A stretch of 64,000 nucleotides of DNA from Cupriavidus sp. WGlv3. GTDB lineage: Bacteria > Pseudomonadota > Gammaproteobacteria > Burkholderiales > Burkholderiaceae. Made by a program: the position numbers and the translations under genes. The stretch lies in the NCBI RefSeq assembly GCF_023952475.1, contig NZ_JALHRX010000019.1, positions 1 through 64,000 of the forward strand, written 5' to 3'. Shown here in pieces: positions 44,023 through 52,911 of this stretch (position 1 is the stretch's first letter; each line of letters starts with the position of its first letter). The notes below the pieces were generated by a model, which saw only the letters and a list, made by a program, of their open reading frames with translations, was not told the origin of the DNA and searched no databases.

Positions 44023-44334
44023 ATGGCAGACCCGATGCGCGTACGCGCCACCGAGAACGGCGGCGTGGTTGATGTAAAGATTCTGATGAAGCACGACATG
44101 GAGACCGGCCAGCGCAAGGATGCGTCCGGCAAGGTCGTCCCGGCCTGGCATATCCAGACCGTGAGCGCCCAGTGCAAGGGCAAGGAAGTGTTCCGCGCCC
44201 AGTTCGGCCCGGCGGTGTCCAAGGACCCGTTCCTGAACTTCAAGTTCAAGGGCGGCGCCAAGGGCGACAAGGTTGCCGTGACCTGGACCGACAACAAGGG
44301 CGACAAGCGCACCGACGAGGCCACCATCGCCTGA
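44023..44334 (+). CDS. soxZ: Sulfur-compound chelating protein SoxZ
   Basis: This 103-residue protein has the SoxZ immunoglobulin-like fold pattern: MRVRATENGGVVDVKILMKHDMETG, then VPAWHIQTVSAQCKGK, FGPAVSKDPFLNFKFKGG and VTWTDNKGDKRTDEA. It lacks a signal peptide because it is exported bound to SoxY. It follows soxY by 51 bases with a GGAGAAAGAC ribosome-binding site. Confidence 0.95.
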   Translation: MADPMRVRATENGGVVDVKILMKHDMETGQRKDASGKVVPAWHIQTVSAQCKGKEVFRAQFGPAVSKDPFLNFKFKGGAKGDKVAVTWTDNKGDKRTDEATIA

Positions 44335-44443
44335 GGCCGCGCGGCCACGCCTGCATGGCGCCTGCATGACCCCGGCAAGCCGCGCCGTCCTCTGCTAAGG
44401 TTCGGGGCGGAATGCCGGGACGGACCCGGTCCGAAGGAGCATT

Positions 44444-44908
44444 ATGCGGCGAGCATTTATTCGAGCATCGGCGGCGCTGGCTGCCATCGGCCTGGCGGCG
44501 AAGGCCTCGGCGCAGTCCGGCCAGTCGGCGGCGGCCGGTGCGGGCAAGGGCGGGCGCGTGAAGGTGGTGTACCAGCTGTCGGAAGGCATCGACCAGGCGG
44601 TGCGCGCGATGGGCAACCTGCGCAACCACCTGAATGGCGCCCCCGGCACCAGGATTGTGGTGGTCGCGTTCGGCTACGGCATCGACTTTTTGGTGGAAGG
44701 CGCCAAGGACGCGCGCGGCAACAGTTTCGAGAGCCCGGTGGGCGCGCTGGCCGCCGAAGGCGTTGAGTTCCGCGTGTGCCGCAATACGCTGACCGCGCGC
44801 AAGATCAGCGAATCGCAGTTGTTGATGGAAGCCAAGGTGGTCCAGGCCGGCGTGGTCGAGATCGCCCGGCTGCAGGCCGAGGAAGGATACGCGTATATCA
44901 AGCCCTGA
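44444..44908 (+). CDS. Exported DsrE/DsrF-like protein in the sox operon
   Basis: This 154-residue protein has a signal peptide (FIRASAALAAIGLAAKASA) followed by a DsrE-like domain: VKVVYQLSEGIDQAVRAMGNLRNHL, RIVVVAFGYGIDFLVEGA and GVEFRVCRNTLTARKIS, with the conserved cysteine of this group in FRVCRNTL. Cytoplasmic DsrE relatives transfer sulfur as persulfides. This version is predicted to be periplasmic, so it may carry or trim sulfur on SoxYZ. It lies between soxZ and soxA. Confidence 0.85.
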   Translation: MRRAFIRASAALAAIGLAAKASAQSGQSAAAGAGKGGRVKVVYQLSEGIDQAVRAMGNLRNHLNGAPGTRIVVVAFGYGIDFLVEGAKDARGNSFESPVGALAAEGVEFRVCRNTLTARKISESQLLMEAKVVQAGVVEIARLQAEEGYAYIKP

Positions 44909-44990
44909 GCCGGGCTGGCGCGGCCTGACGGCAAGACAAGAGAGAAGAATCGGCCCGTCCCGCAAGGCGCGGCCGCGAGGAGGAAGCCCC

Positions 44991-45818
44991 ATGAAACCGA
45001 TCCCAAGCCTGGCCCGGCGCGCAGCGCTGGCGCTGGCCGCCACCGCGGCGGCCGCGGGCGCCGCCGCCGTGCACGCGCAGGGCAGCACCGCCGACGAAAT
45101 CGCCAAATACCGCCAGATGCTGGCCGAAGGCAATCCCGCCGAGCTGTGGGAAGCCGCCGGCGAAGAGCTGTGGAAAAAGCCCGCGGGGCCGAAGAACGCG
45201 TCGCTCGAGCAATGCGACCTGGGCAAGGGCCCGGGCGTGACCAAGGGCGCCTACGCCGAGCTGCCGCGCTACTTCAAGGACACCAACAAGGTGATGGACC
45301 TGGAGCAGCGGCTGGCCCACTGCCGCATGACGCTGCAGGGGCTGACCAAGGAAGAGGCCACCAAAAATCCGTTCTCGTCGTCGGGCAAGCCGTCCGAGAT
45401 CGAACGCCTGGTGGCCTACCTGACCGGCGAGTCGCGCGGCGTGAAGATGAACGTGCAGCTCAGCCATCCGGAAGAGAAGCGCACCTATGCGCTGGGCGAG
45501 AAGATGTTCTTCTACCGCGGCGGCGCCTACGACTTTGCCTGCGCCACCTGCCATGCGGTGGACGGCCAGCGCATCCGCCTGCAGGATCTGCCCAACCTGC
45601 TGACCGACAAGGGCGCGCAGGCGGCCTACACCACCTGGCCCGCCTATCGCGTGTCGCAGGGCGAGGTCCGCACCATGCAGCACCGCCTGTACGACTGCCT
45701 GCGCCAGCAGCGCTTTCCCGAACCCGCCTATGGCTCGGACGTGATCACCGCGCTGACCATGTTCCTGGCGAAGAACGCCAACGGCGGCACCTACGACGGC
45801 CCGGCGATGAAGCGCTGA
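44991..45818 (+). CDS. soxA: SoxA, c-type cytochrome subunit of the SoxAX thiosulfate-oxidising complex
   Basis: This 275-residue periplasmic cytochrome has one haem motif, CATCH at 184-188, and the key cysteine in YDCLRQQRFP (226), which ligates haem and is the persulfide active site in SoxA. The N-terminal cytochrome-like half lacks a haem motif but keeps cysteines 75 and 111, which form a disulfide in monohaem SoxA proteins. SoxAX joins thiosulfate to the SoxY cysteine. It is 19 bases before soxX. Confidence 0.95.
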   Translation: MKPIPSLARRAALALAATAAAAGAAAVHAQGSTADEIAKYRQMLAEGNPAELWEAAGEELWKKPAGPKNASLEQCDLGKGPGVTKGAYAELPRYFKDTNKVMDLEQRLAHCRMTLQGLTKEEATKNPFSSSGKPSEIERLVAYLTGESRGVKMNVQLSHPEEKRTYALGEKMFFYRGGAYDFACATCHAVDGQRIRLQDLPNLLTDKGAQAAYTTWPAYRVSQGEVRTMQHRLYDCLRQQRFPEPAYGSDVITALTMFLAKNANGGTYDGPAMKR

Positions 45819-45837
45819 CCAGGACGGGAGAGACACC

Positions 45838-46512
45838 ATGCAACGACATACCAACGCAGTGGCCGTCGCGGCCCTGGCCGCCCTGCTGGCAACCGGCGCT
45901 TCCGCACAGGACCGCGCGCAGGACGGCGCCAAGGCCCGCCCCGCCAAGGCCAAGCCCGCCGCCGTCAGCGGCGCCGACATGAAGCACCTGATCGAAGACT
46001 CGTTCGCTTCGCGCGGCCCGGTCACGGTCGAGGGCGTGCTCAACCAGGATGGCATGCAGCAGACCTGCAGCCAGTACCCCGACCGCACCCGGGTGCCGGC
46101 CAAGGTCGCGAAGAAGATCGAGGCCGCCGAGCTGAAGCAGATCAAGTACCCCGCCGACGACAAATGGCTGGGCGACTGGAAGGAAGGCGAGAAGGTCGCC
46201 CAGAACGGCCGCGGCATGCAGTTCACCGACCAGGTCGGCGGCACCAACGGCGGCAACTGCTACGCCTGCCACCAGATGACCAAGGCCGAGATCTCGTTCG
46301 GCAATATCGGTCCGTCGCTGTACCAGTACGGCAAGCTGCGTGGCAACTCGCAGGAGGTCATCAAGTACACCTGGGGCAAGATATGGGATTCCAGTGCCTA
46401 CGCCGCCTGCTCCAACATGCCGCGCTTCGGCCACAAGGGCATCCTGACCGAGGCCCAGATCCGCGACGTGATGGCGCTGCTGCTCGACCCGGCCTCGCCG
46501 GTCAACCAGTAA
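45838..46512 (+). CDS. soxX: SoxX, monohaem cytochrome subunit of SoxAX
   Basis: This 224-residue protein has a signal peptide, a charged linker (about 25-42), and a cytochrome domain with CYACH at 141-145 and the axial methionine in CSNMPRFG (184). It is longer than the smallest SoxX proteins because of an extra N-terminal domain (about 45-115), as in the larger SoxX subclass. It accepts electrons from SoxA. Confidence 0.94.
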   Translation: MQRHTNAVAVAALAALLATGASAQDRAQDGAKARPAKAKPAAVSGADMKHLIEDSFASRGPVTVEGVLNQDGMQQTCSQYPDRTRVPAKVAKKIEAAELKQIKYPADDKWLGDWKEGEKVAQNGRGMQFTDQVGGTNGGNCYACHQMTKAEISFGNIGPSLYQYGKLRGNSQEVIKYTWGKIWDSSAYAACSNMPRFGHKGILTEAQIRDVMALLLDPASPVNQ

Positions 46513-46517
46513 CGCCG

Positions 46518-47012
46518 ATGCGCGCGCCCGCCATGCTGCCGCGCGCGCTGCTGGCCGCGAGCCTGGTGCTGGCCGCGGCCGGCGCCGCCGCGCTGGAAGT
46601 AGGCGACACCGTGCGCCTGCCCGAGGTCCGCACTCTCGACGGCCGCACGCTGAGCGCGGCTGCGCTGGCCGGCAAGCCGCTGGTGGTCGAATACTGGGCC
46701 ACCTGGTGCCCGTTCTGCGCGATGCAGAACCCGCGCCTGCAGAAGCTGTACGAGCGCACGCGCGGCACGCCGCTGCAGGTGCTGGCCATCAGCATCGACA
46801 AGGATCCGCGCGAGGCCGCCGATTACATGAAGAAGCGCGGCTACACCTTCGCCGCGACCATGGATTCGCCCGCGCTGCAGGCCGTGTTCGGCAAGCGCAA
46901 GGGGCTGCCGGAACTGTACGTGATCGACGCGCGCGGCCGCGTGGTGCAGAAGGAAGTGGGCGAAATGCTCGAAGAAGACGTGGCCGGGCTGGAGCGCTAC
47001 GCCACGCCATAG
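46518..47012 (+). CDS. soxW: Periplasmic thioredoxin-like protein SoxW
   Basis: This 164-residue protein has a signal peptide (LLAASLVLAAAGAAA) and a TlpA/ResA-type thioredoxin fold with the active site WCPFC (cysteines 64 and 67), VLAISIDKDPREAADYMKKRGY and the cis-proline segment GLPELYVIDARG. SoxW keeps Sox proteins, probably SoxYZ or SoxA, reduced in the periplasm. It begins six bases after soxX, so the two are tightly coupled. Confidence 0.88.
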   Translation: MRAPAMLPRALLAASLVLAAAGAAALEVGDTVRLPEVRTLDGRTLSAAALAGKPLVVEYWATWCPFCAMQNPRLQKLYERTRGTPLQVLAISIDKDPREAADYMKKRGYTFAATMDSPALQAVFGKRKGLPELYVIDARGRVVQKEVGEMLEEDVAGLERYATP

Positions 47013-47080
47013 CCGCGCCATAGCCATGCGATGCCGGAAGCCCCGCGCCCACCGGCACGCACTTATCCACAGGAAGAGAC

Positions 47081-48802
47081 ATGAACCGACGCGAGTTCCT
47101 GCAGGTGCTGGCCATCGCCGGCGCCGGCGGCATGACGTTCCCCCACCAGGATGCGCACGCCGCGCAGGCCGCCGAGGCCATGTACGACCTGCCGCGCTTC
47201 GGCAACGTCCACCTGCTGCATTTCACCGACTGCCATGCGCAGCTGCGGCCGGTGTACTTCCGCGAACCCAACGTCAACCTCGGCATCGGCGACTATGCCG
47301 GCAAGCCGCCGCACCTGGTCGGCGAGGCGCTGCTGCGCCATTACGGCATCCGCCCCGGCACCGCGCAGGCGCATGCGTTCACCTATCTCGATTACAACGA
47401 GGCGGCGCGACGCTATGGCAAGGTCGGCGGGTTTGCGCACCTGGCCACGCTGGTGAAGCGGCTCAAGGCCGGCCGCCCGGGTGCGCTGCTGCTCGACGGC
47501 GGCGACACCTGGCAGGGCTCGGCGACCGCGTTGTGGACCAAGGGCCAGGACATGGTCGATGCCGCGCTGGCGCTGGGCGTGGACGTGATGACGCCGCACT
47601 GGGAGATGACCCTGGGCGCCGAGCGTGTCAAAGAGATCGTCGACAAGGACTTCAAGGGCAAGGTCGCGTTCCTGGCGCAGAACATCAAGACCAACGATTT
47701 CGGCGACCCGGTGTTCGATCCGTACGTGATCCGCGAGATCAACGGCGTGCCGGTGGCCATCATCGGCCAGGCGTTCCCCTACACCCCGATCGCCAACCCC
47801 CGCTACTTCGTGCCGGACTGGACCTTCGGCATCCAGGAAGAGAACCTGCAGCAGGTCATCGACGCCGCGCGCGGCAAGGGTGCGCAGGCGGTGGTGCTGC
47901 TGTCGCACAACGGCATGGACGTCGACCTGAAACTGGCCTCGCGCGTGCGCGGGCTCGACGCCATCCTCGGCGGCCACACCCATGACGGCGTGCCCGCTCC
48001 GGTGGCGGTGAAGAACGCCGGCGGCACCACGCTGGTGACCAATGCCGGCTCCAACGGCAAGTTCCTCGGCGTGCTCGATTTCGACGTCAAGAACGGCAAG
48101 GTCGCCGATTTCCGCTACCGGCTGCTGCCGGTATTCGCCAATTACCTGCCGGCCGACCCGGCCATGGATGCGCTCATCCAAAAGGTACGGGCGCCGTATG
48201 AAAAGAAGCTGTCCGAAGTCCTCGCCGTCAACCGTGGCCTGCTGTACCGCCGCGGCAATTTCAACGGCACCTTCGACCAGCTGATCCTGGACGGCCTGAT
48301 GCAGGTGCAGGGCGCGCAGATCGCGTTCTCGCCCGGTTTCCGCTGGGGCACCACGCTGCTGCCGGGGCAGGCCATCACCATGGAGCACCTGATGGACCAG
48401 ACCGCCATCACGTATCCGTACACCACGGTGACGCAGATGAGCGGCGCGACCATCAAGACCATCCTCGAAGACGTCGCCGACAACCTGTTCAATCCCGATC
48501 CGTATTACCAGCAGGGCGGCGACATGGTGCGCGTCGGCGGCCTGCAGTACACCATCGATCCCGCCGCCGGCATGGGCAAGCGCATCACCGACATGCGCCT
48601 GGCGGGCAAGCCGCTGGAGGCCGGCAAGACCTACAAGGTGGCAGGCTGGGCACCGGTGGCGGAGGAAGCGCGCGAATCGGGCGGGGCGCCGATCTGGGAC
48701 GTGATGGCGCAATGGCTGCGCAGCACCCGCGAAGTCAGCGCGCGCCCGCTGAACCTGCCGCGCGTGCGCGGCATGGACGGCAATGCCGGCATCGCGGCGT
48801 GA
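47081..48802 (+). CDS. soxB: Thiosulfohydrolase SoxB
   Basis: This 573-residue dimanganese enzyme of the 5'-nucleotidase family starts with a twin-arginine-type leader (MNRREFLQVLAIAGAGGM). It shows HLLHFTDCHAQLRPVYF, GGDTWQGSATALWTKGQDM, VLLSHNGMDVDLKLASR and LGGHTHDGVPAPV, which carry the metal ligands. It hydrolyses sulfate from the SoxY-bound cysteine S-sulfate. The last gene of the sox operon, it is followed by tRNA-Ala. A perfect DnaA-box word (TTATCCACA) overlaps its ribosome-binding region. Confidence 0.96.
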   Translation: MNRREFLQVLAIAGAGGMTFPHQDAHAAQAAEAMYDLPRFGNVHLLHFTDCHAQLRPVYFREPNVNLGIGDYAGKPPHLVGEALLRHYGIRPGTAQAHAFTYLDYNEAARRYGKVGGFAHLATLVKRLKAGRPGALLLDGGDTWQGSATALWTKGQDMVDAALALGVDVMTPHWEMTLGAERVKEIVDKDFKGKVAFLAQNIKTNDFGDPVFDPYVIREINGVPVAIIGQAFPYTPIANPRYFVPDWTFGIQEENLQQVIDAARGKGAQAVVLLSHNGMDVDLKLASRVRGLDAILGGHTHDGVPAPVAVKNAGGTTLVTNAGSNGKFLGVLDFDVKNGKVADFRYRLLPVFANYLPADPAMDALIQKVRAPYEKKLSEVLAVNRGLLYRRGNFNGTFDQLILDGLMQVQGAQIAFSPGFRWGTTLLPGQAITMEHLMDQTAITYPYTTVTQMSGATIKTILEDVADNLFNPDPYYQQGGDMVRVGGLQYTIDPAAGMGKRITDMRLAGKPLEAGKTYKVAGWAPVAEEARESGGAPIWDVMAQWLRSTREVSARPLNLPRVRGMDGNAGIAA

Positions 48803-48835
48803 TGTGGCAAACAGCACGCATGGGGGCGCGGAGGA

Positions 48836-48865
48836 TTGAAGCGCGCCGCCCAAGTACGCTACAAT
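48836..48865 (+). promoter_or_regulatory. Promoter of tRNA-Ala
   Basis: TTGAAG (48836-48841) and TACAAT (48860-48865) are separated by 18 bases. The -10 box ends 10 bases before the tRNA, as usual for a tRNA promoter. Confidence 0.75.
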
Positions 48866-48875
48866 CCTCCGCGAC

Positions 48876-48951
48876 GGGCCGATAGCTCAGCTGGGAGAGC
48901 GCTGCGTTCGCAATGCAGAGGTCGGGAGTTCGATCCTCCTTCGGTCCACCA
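48876..48951 (+). tRNA. tRNA-Ala (anticodon CGC)
   Basis: This is a 76-base cloverleaf with acceptor stem GGGCCGA/TCGGTCC, including the G3:U70 pair that is the alanine identity element. The anticodon loop is TTCGCAA (anticodon CGC, reading GCG), and CCA is encoded. It follows soxB and has its own promoter and terminator. Confidence 0.97.
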
Positions 48952-48986
48952 GAATTCGTTCCAATATTCGCAATACGCGCTAAATG

Positions 48987-49017
48987 CCCCGGAGCCGCCT
49001 GGCTGCCGGGGTTTTTT
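48987..49017 (+). terminator. Terminator after tRNA-Ala
   Basis: CCCCGG (48987-48992) pairs with CCGGGG (49006-49011) and runs straight into six T residues (49012-49017). Confidence 0.9.
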
Positions 49018-49043
49018 GTTGGCGGCGTTCCCGCGGTCCCTCC

Positions 49044-50075
49044 TCACAACGCCGCAGCGACCTGCACCGGCAGCGTTTCCAGCCCCAGCAACTCCCTGAA
49101 GCCGGCCTCGTGGTGCCGCAGCGCATGCGGCGCATACCAGGCGTTGGCCGCCCGGCCGATGCGCCAGGCTGCCTCCAGGTCCAGAGTCATGGCCTCAATC
49201 GAAGGCACGTAGTGCGCGGGCGTGATGCCATCGTGCACGCCGCTGCTGCGGGACAGCAGCACCGGGCAGACCGCGTGGGCGCAATACGCGGCGAAGACCC
49301 CGCTCTTGGCCGCATAGTCGACGGGATAGGCCAGTACGCCATAGGTCGACACCGACAGCAGCCGCGCCGCTTCGGCGGCCTCGACGCGGCCGTGCACCAC
49401 CGCGCCGCGCCGGGCGATGCGGGCTGCGAGGCCGGTATCGCCCAGGGGTGGGCCGACGTCATGCAGCGTGAAACCGGCACGGCCGACCCAGTCGAACAGG
49501 GCGTCGCCCGCCTCCTGGTAAGTCTGGGCGCGCAGCGCGGCACCCCCGAGCACCACCACGGCGGCCTGCCGGTCCCGCTGCTGCGTGCCGCTTTCGCCCA
49601 GATTGGAGAACACCGGCAGCACCCGGTGTGGCCGCGCCGGCGCGTGGGCGTTGAGCCAGCGCGCCGAACCCTCGCGGTTGGTCACCCAGAAGTCGGCCAG
49701 CGCCGCCAGTTCGGCGGCAATGTAGCGCTGCACCGGAGAGAGCCAGAACGCCGAGCGCCATGGCGCGCCGTCGGCATACAGTTCGTGGAAAAAGACGCCG
49801 AGGCGGCGGATGTGCGGGCGGGCCTCGCGCAGGCGCCGCAGCAGCCACAGCGGCGTGCCGCGCGTGGCATAGCCGTAGCCAACGTAATGGAGGATCACGT
49901 CGGCGCCGGCCAGCGCGGCTGCCGGCAGGTCGGGCGTCGCCTCGAGCAGCTTCCCCTGCAGCAGTCCGTTGAGCGTCGCGGCATAGTCCCTGACGCCACC
50001 TTCGCCGGGCGCGACCAGGCTGATGAGGCCCCCGCTGCCGCGGGCGTTCAGGTCGTGGGCGGATGAATTCGGCAT
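49044..50075 (-). CDS. Glycosyltransferase-like protein, function unknown
   Basis: This 343-residue protein (start MPNSSAHDL behind AAGGAGCC) looks like a single-gene GT-B type protein. It has an N-terminal SLVAPGEGGVRDYAATLNGLL segment, ADVILHYVGYGYATRG, GVFFHELYADG, a middle VLPVFSNLGES, and the C-terminal half HDVGPPLGDTGL and GVLAYPVDYAAKSGVFAAYCAHAVC. The pattern resembles family 4 glycosyltransferases of unknown specificity. It is not in a polysaccharide cluster. It converges with the tRNA-Ala terminator and is divergent from nothing obvious. Confidence 0.6.
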   Translation of the reverse strand: MPNSSAHDLNARGSGGLISLVAPGEGGVRDYAATLNGLLQGKLLEATPDLPAAALAGADVILHYVGYGYATRGTPLWLLRRLREARPHIRRLGVFFHELYADGAPWRSAFWLSPVQRYIAAELAALADFWVTNREGSARWLNAHAPARPHRVLPVFSNLGESGTQQRDRQAAVVVLGGAALRAQTYQEAGDALFDWVGRAGFTLHDVGPPLGDTGLAARIARRGAVVHGRVEAAEAARLLSVSTYGVLAYPVDYAAKSGVFAAYCAHAVCPVLLSRSSGVHDGITPAHYVPSIEAMTLDLEAAWRIGRAANAWYAPHALRHHEAGFRELLGLETLPVQVAAAL

Positions 50076-50178
50076 GGGACAGGCTCCTTGCGCATATGGC
50101 GAGGTTGTCATGTCCCCTGGCAGGATATCTGTGCTCCAGCGCACGCGGCGTCACGGCGCGGCGGCGTTTGCCCAATGG

Positions 50179-50208
50179 AAAAGGCCCGCACGGCGAACCG
50201 TGCGGGCC
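50179..50208 (-). terminator. Terminator of the large lipoprotein gene
   Basis: On the minus strand GGCCCGCACGG (50208-50198) pairs with CCGTGCGGGCC (50193-50183) in a perfect 11-bp stem with a 4-base loop, followed by TTTTCC. Confidence 0.92.
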
Positions 50209-50275
50209 TAGAAAAGCGCTATCAGGGAGAGAAGCTTGCCGGGATCAGCCGGCGCGCTTCAGGCTGACATGGCGC

Positions 50276-52300
50276 TCAGGGTACATTGCTCTGGGTGAAG
50301 TTGAACGGCTTGCCGGCCACCGCATAGGAACCGCCGAACTCGAACTCTTCATTGCCCGACTGGCCCACGCCGATATACATCGGGGTGTTCCCGCCCTGGA
50401 GGTTGATCGGCGCATAGCGATAGTTCAGCACCTGCTTGCCGGCATAGTCGGTCACCGAGAACACGCTGGTCAGCAGCGGGCTTTGCTGGGTTTCAGACAC
50501 CGTGATCGGATCGATCATACGCGAATCCTGCAGCGTCTTTTCGACCGTCAGCGTTGCCATGTCGACCAGCTGGACCTTCTGCTCGCCACGCGACACCACC
50601 CACATCTTGGTGTTCGAGTTGCCGAAGCTCTCGCGATTCACCTGGTGGATCATGCTGGTCGGGTTCTTGCCCACTTGCAGGCTGGTCACTTCCTTGATCA
50701 GTTCCGGATCGAGGTTGGTACCGGACTGCACACCAGCCACCGAGATCGCGTGGATCACGCCGTCTTCCGTCGCCACCCAGGCCTGGCCGGGGTTGGCCAG
50801 CATCGAGACCCTCACCGCGGTCGGCTTTTCGGCCAGGCTCATGGTCTTGACGATGGTCGGAGCGTAGTTGTCCACCGAGAACGTCTGCGGCCATTGCGAG
50901 TCTTCCAGGCCGGTATTGTTCAGGGTGTTCTGCAGATCGCTGAAGCTGCCTTCGAAGTAGGTGTTGTTGACCTTGTCGAACAGCGGCTTCAGGTCCAGGA
51001 ACACCACCTTCTTTTCCGACTTCGAGATCACTGCGGCCACGCCGGCGCGGGAGATCAGGTCGCCGTTGACGCCACCCACGGTGTAGCTCTTCTGGTTGGC
51101 TTCGCTCAGGCCAGGCGTCGCTTCGTCGCGACCCAGGCTCGCGCCGCGGTCACCCACCGGGTCACGCATCCAGCCCTGGGTGGTGTTGTCCTGCATGACG
51201 CTGAAGTCGGTCACGGCGGAAATCTCCGTCGGGGCCTTCATATCCGGCAGGTCAACGAAGCCCAGCAGCTTCATGAAGACGAAGTTCGACATATTGCGGA
51301 AGCCCGGATAGAGGCCATGCCACGACATATCGCTGGAGTCATACGGACCGCCCACCTGGCTGCCGTCGGCGAGGCTGCCCAGCGCAATAACCCCCACCTG
51401 TCCCTTCAGGTTCTTGGTGTCCCAGATGGTCACCAGGGCAAATTCGGAATTCGGCGTAATGGCGATGGCCGTGGGCACCTTGCCCTCCGGCAGCTTCACC
51501 GAAGCCGAGTGCGAGGCCGTATTCATGCCGACCGAGGCAATCAGGCCGTTCTGGAAAGCCACCAGCGATTGTGCGCAATCGTGCTCGCTGCAGCGGCCCA
51601 TGGCGATCGGCTGCGTCGGCATCGCGCCACCGTTGGCCGTGACGTGGTCCTTCAGCAGCGGATTGGTGGTGGTATGGCCCCAGAACCACGGGGTCTGCGG
51701 CTTTTCGGCAATGGTGCCGGCGCTCAGCGCGAGCGTCAGCAGCGGCGTGACGCCGGAGTCCGACGCGGCGTCCGCGCGGAAAATCACATCGCCCATGTTG
51801 CTGCCGTAGTCGTTGCGGGCGCAGTCGATGTTACCCAGCTGATAGATCACGTTGGTGCTGGTATCCATCGTGGCGCCCGGGTAATCCTGCTGGAAACAGG
51901 TATTGCCGTGCGGGTAAAAGGTCTTGTCCTCGGGTTTCCATACCGTACCAACTGCTGCGGCGGCGGAATTACTCGGGCCGTAGCGATAAGCCATGGCCTT
52001 TTCGCCGGAATAATCCGAAGCAATGGCGACATATTCGTCGGCATTCAAATTGCCAGAGCCGTCGAAAATCTCGTCGGCAACCTGGGTGGATTCGGCCGGG
52101 GTGGTCGGGCCGCGCGAAGCTTCGCTCGACGAGGTGCTACCGGAGGTGGTTGCATCGCTGCCGTCGCCACCGCCGCCGCATGCCGTAAGCACCACAGCGG
52201 CGCAGGCCGCAGCCAGGAAGTTCAGGCTCGGGAGAATGTAAGAATTGCGCGCCCGGCGCAGGTCGGATGGGTTATCGCGAGGTAGATTTTTCCCAGTCAT
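50276..52300 (-). CDS. Large lipoprotein with predicted beta-propeller character, function unknown
   Basis: This 674-residue protein has a lipoprotein signal (lipobox LTAC at about 38-41, then GGGGDGSD) and a Ser/Thr-rich linker. A long beta-rich domain follows with repeated short strands such as KVPTAIAITPNSEFALVTIWD, KPTAVRVSMLANPGQAWVATEDGVIHAI and KMWVVSRGEQKVQLVDMATLTVEKTL, resembling YncE/PQQ-type propeller blades. I recognise no named family. Codon use has fewer GC-ending codons than its neighbours. It is monocistronic, with a strong terminator after it and a long AT-rich leader region before it. Confidence 0.68.
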   Translation of the reverse strand: MTGKNLPRDNPSDLRRARNSYILPSLNFLAAACAAVVLTACGGGGDGSDATTSGSTSSSEASRGPTTPAESTQVADEIFDGSGNLNADEYVAIASDYSGEKAMAYRYGPSNSAAAAVGTVWKPEDKTFYPHGNTCFQQDYPGATMDTSTNVIYQLGNIDCARNDYGSNMGDVIFRADAASDSGVTPLLTLALSAGTIAEKPQTPWFWGHTTTNPLLKDHVTANGGAMPTQPIAMGRCSEHDCAQSLVAFQNGLIASVGMNTASHSASVKLPEGKVPTAIAITPNSEFALVTIWDTKNLKGQVGVIALGSLADGSQVGGPYDSSDMSWHGLYPGFRNMSNFVFMKLLGFVDLPDMKAPTEISAVTDFSVMQDNTTQGWMRDPVGDRGASLGRDEATPGLSEANQKSYTVGGVNGDLISRAGVAAVISKSEKKVVFLDLKPLFDKVNNTYFEGSFSDLQNTLNNTGLEDSQWPQTFSVDNYAPTIVKTMSLAEKPTAVRVSMLANPGQAWVATEDGVIHAISVAGVQSGTNLDPELIKEVTSLQVGKNPTSMIHQVNRESFGNSNTKMWVVSRGEQKVQLVDMATLTVEKTLQDSRMIDPITVSETQQSPLLTSVFSVTDYAGKQVLNYRYAPINLQGGNTPMYIGVGQSGNEEFEFGGSYAVAGKPFNFTQSNVP

Positions 52301-52911
52301 TGATTTTTAAGTGAATGGATAAAAGATGAAAGTGAATAAACATCACCACGCCCGTTCTTGAGCCGGTTTGCAGTGTGCGCGACCAATTGCAGTGGCATAA
52401 AAAGCGGATCGGGTTAACCCCTTGGAAAACCCGGCAGCGGCGATACTAGGGGTACCCGTCCGACACCGTACAGGGCGGTAACAATGGGTTACGTGTGATT
52501 TTCGGGCGGGGCACCTGTGCACTATTGCAGTGCGTATTTGCGACTAAACGATTACTCGCCCATGGATCACATGTAAGGATTTGTTCGATTTGTGGACACT
52601 CTTCCGTACGCGGCAATATCATCGCGCGCGATTTTCGGGACTAAAACAACGGGATAATTGCGCCGGCCCGGGCCAGGCCAGGGCGGGCATTTAATGCCGC
52701 CGCAACGCCAGCGGCGCCGTGGGTTAAGGCCACCTGAATTCCACATGAATGCCAGCGGCCCGCGGCGTTAAGCGCCACGCGCAGCGGTCGCCCAGGCCGG
52801 CGCCTGCGGCTCGCTTCGGGCGTCGCCATACGTTATGGTTGAGCCCCCTGGAGCCCGGCGCGCGCGCCGGGCGCCGTTGACCGCCCGTGCGCACCAAAGC
52901 TGCCTCGTCCC
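52301..52911. other. Long gene-free, partly AT-rich stretch
   Basis: About 610 bases between divergent starts (lipoprotein leftwards, RpiR rightwards). The first 350 bases are much less GC-rich than the rest of the window and must hold the lipoprotein promoter. I see no convincing small gene, tRNA or known riboswitch, and no long repeat. The stretch is unusual mainly for its size and composition. Confidence 0.5.
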
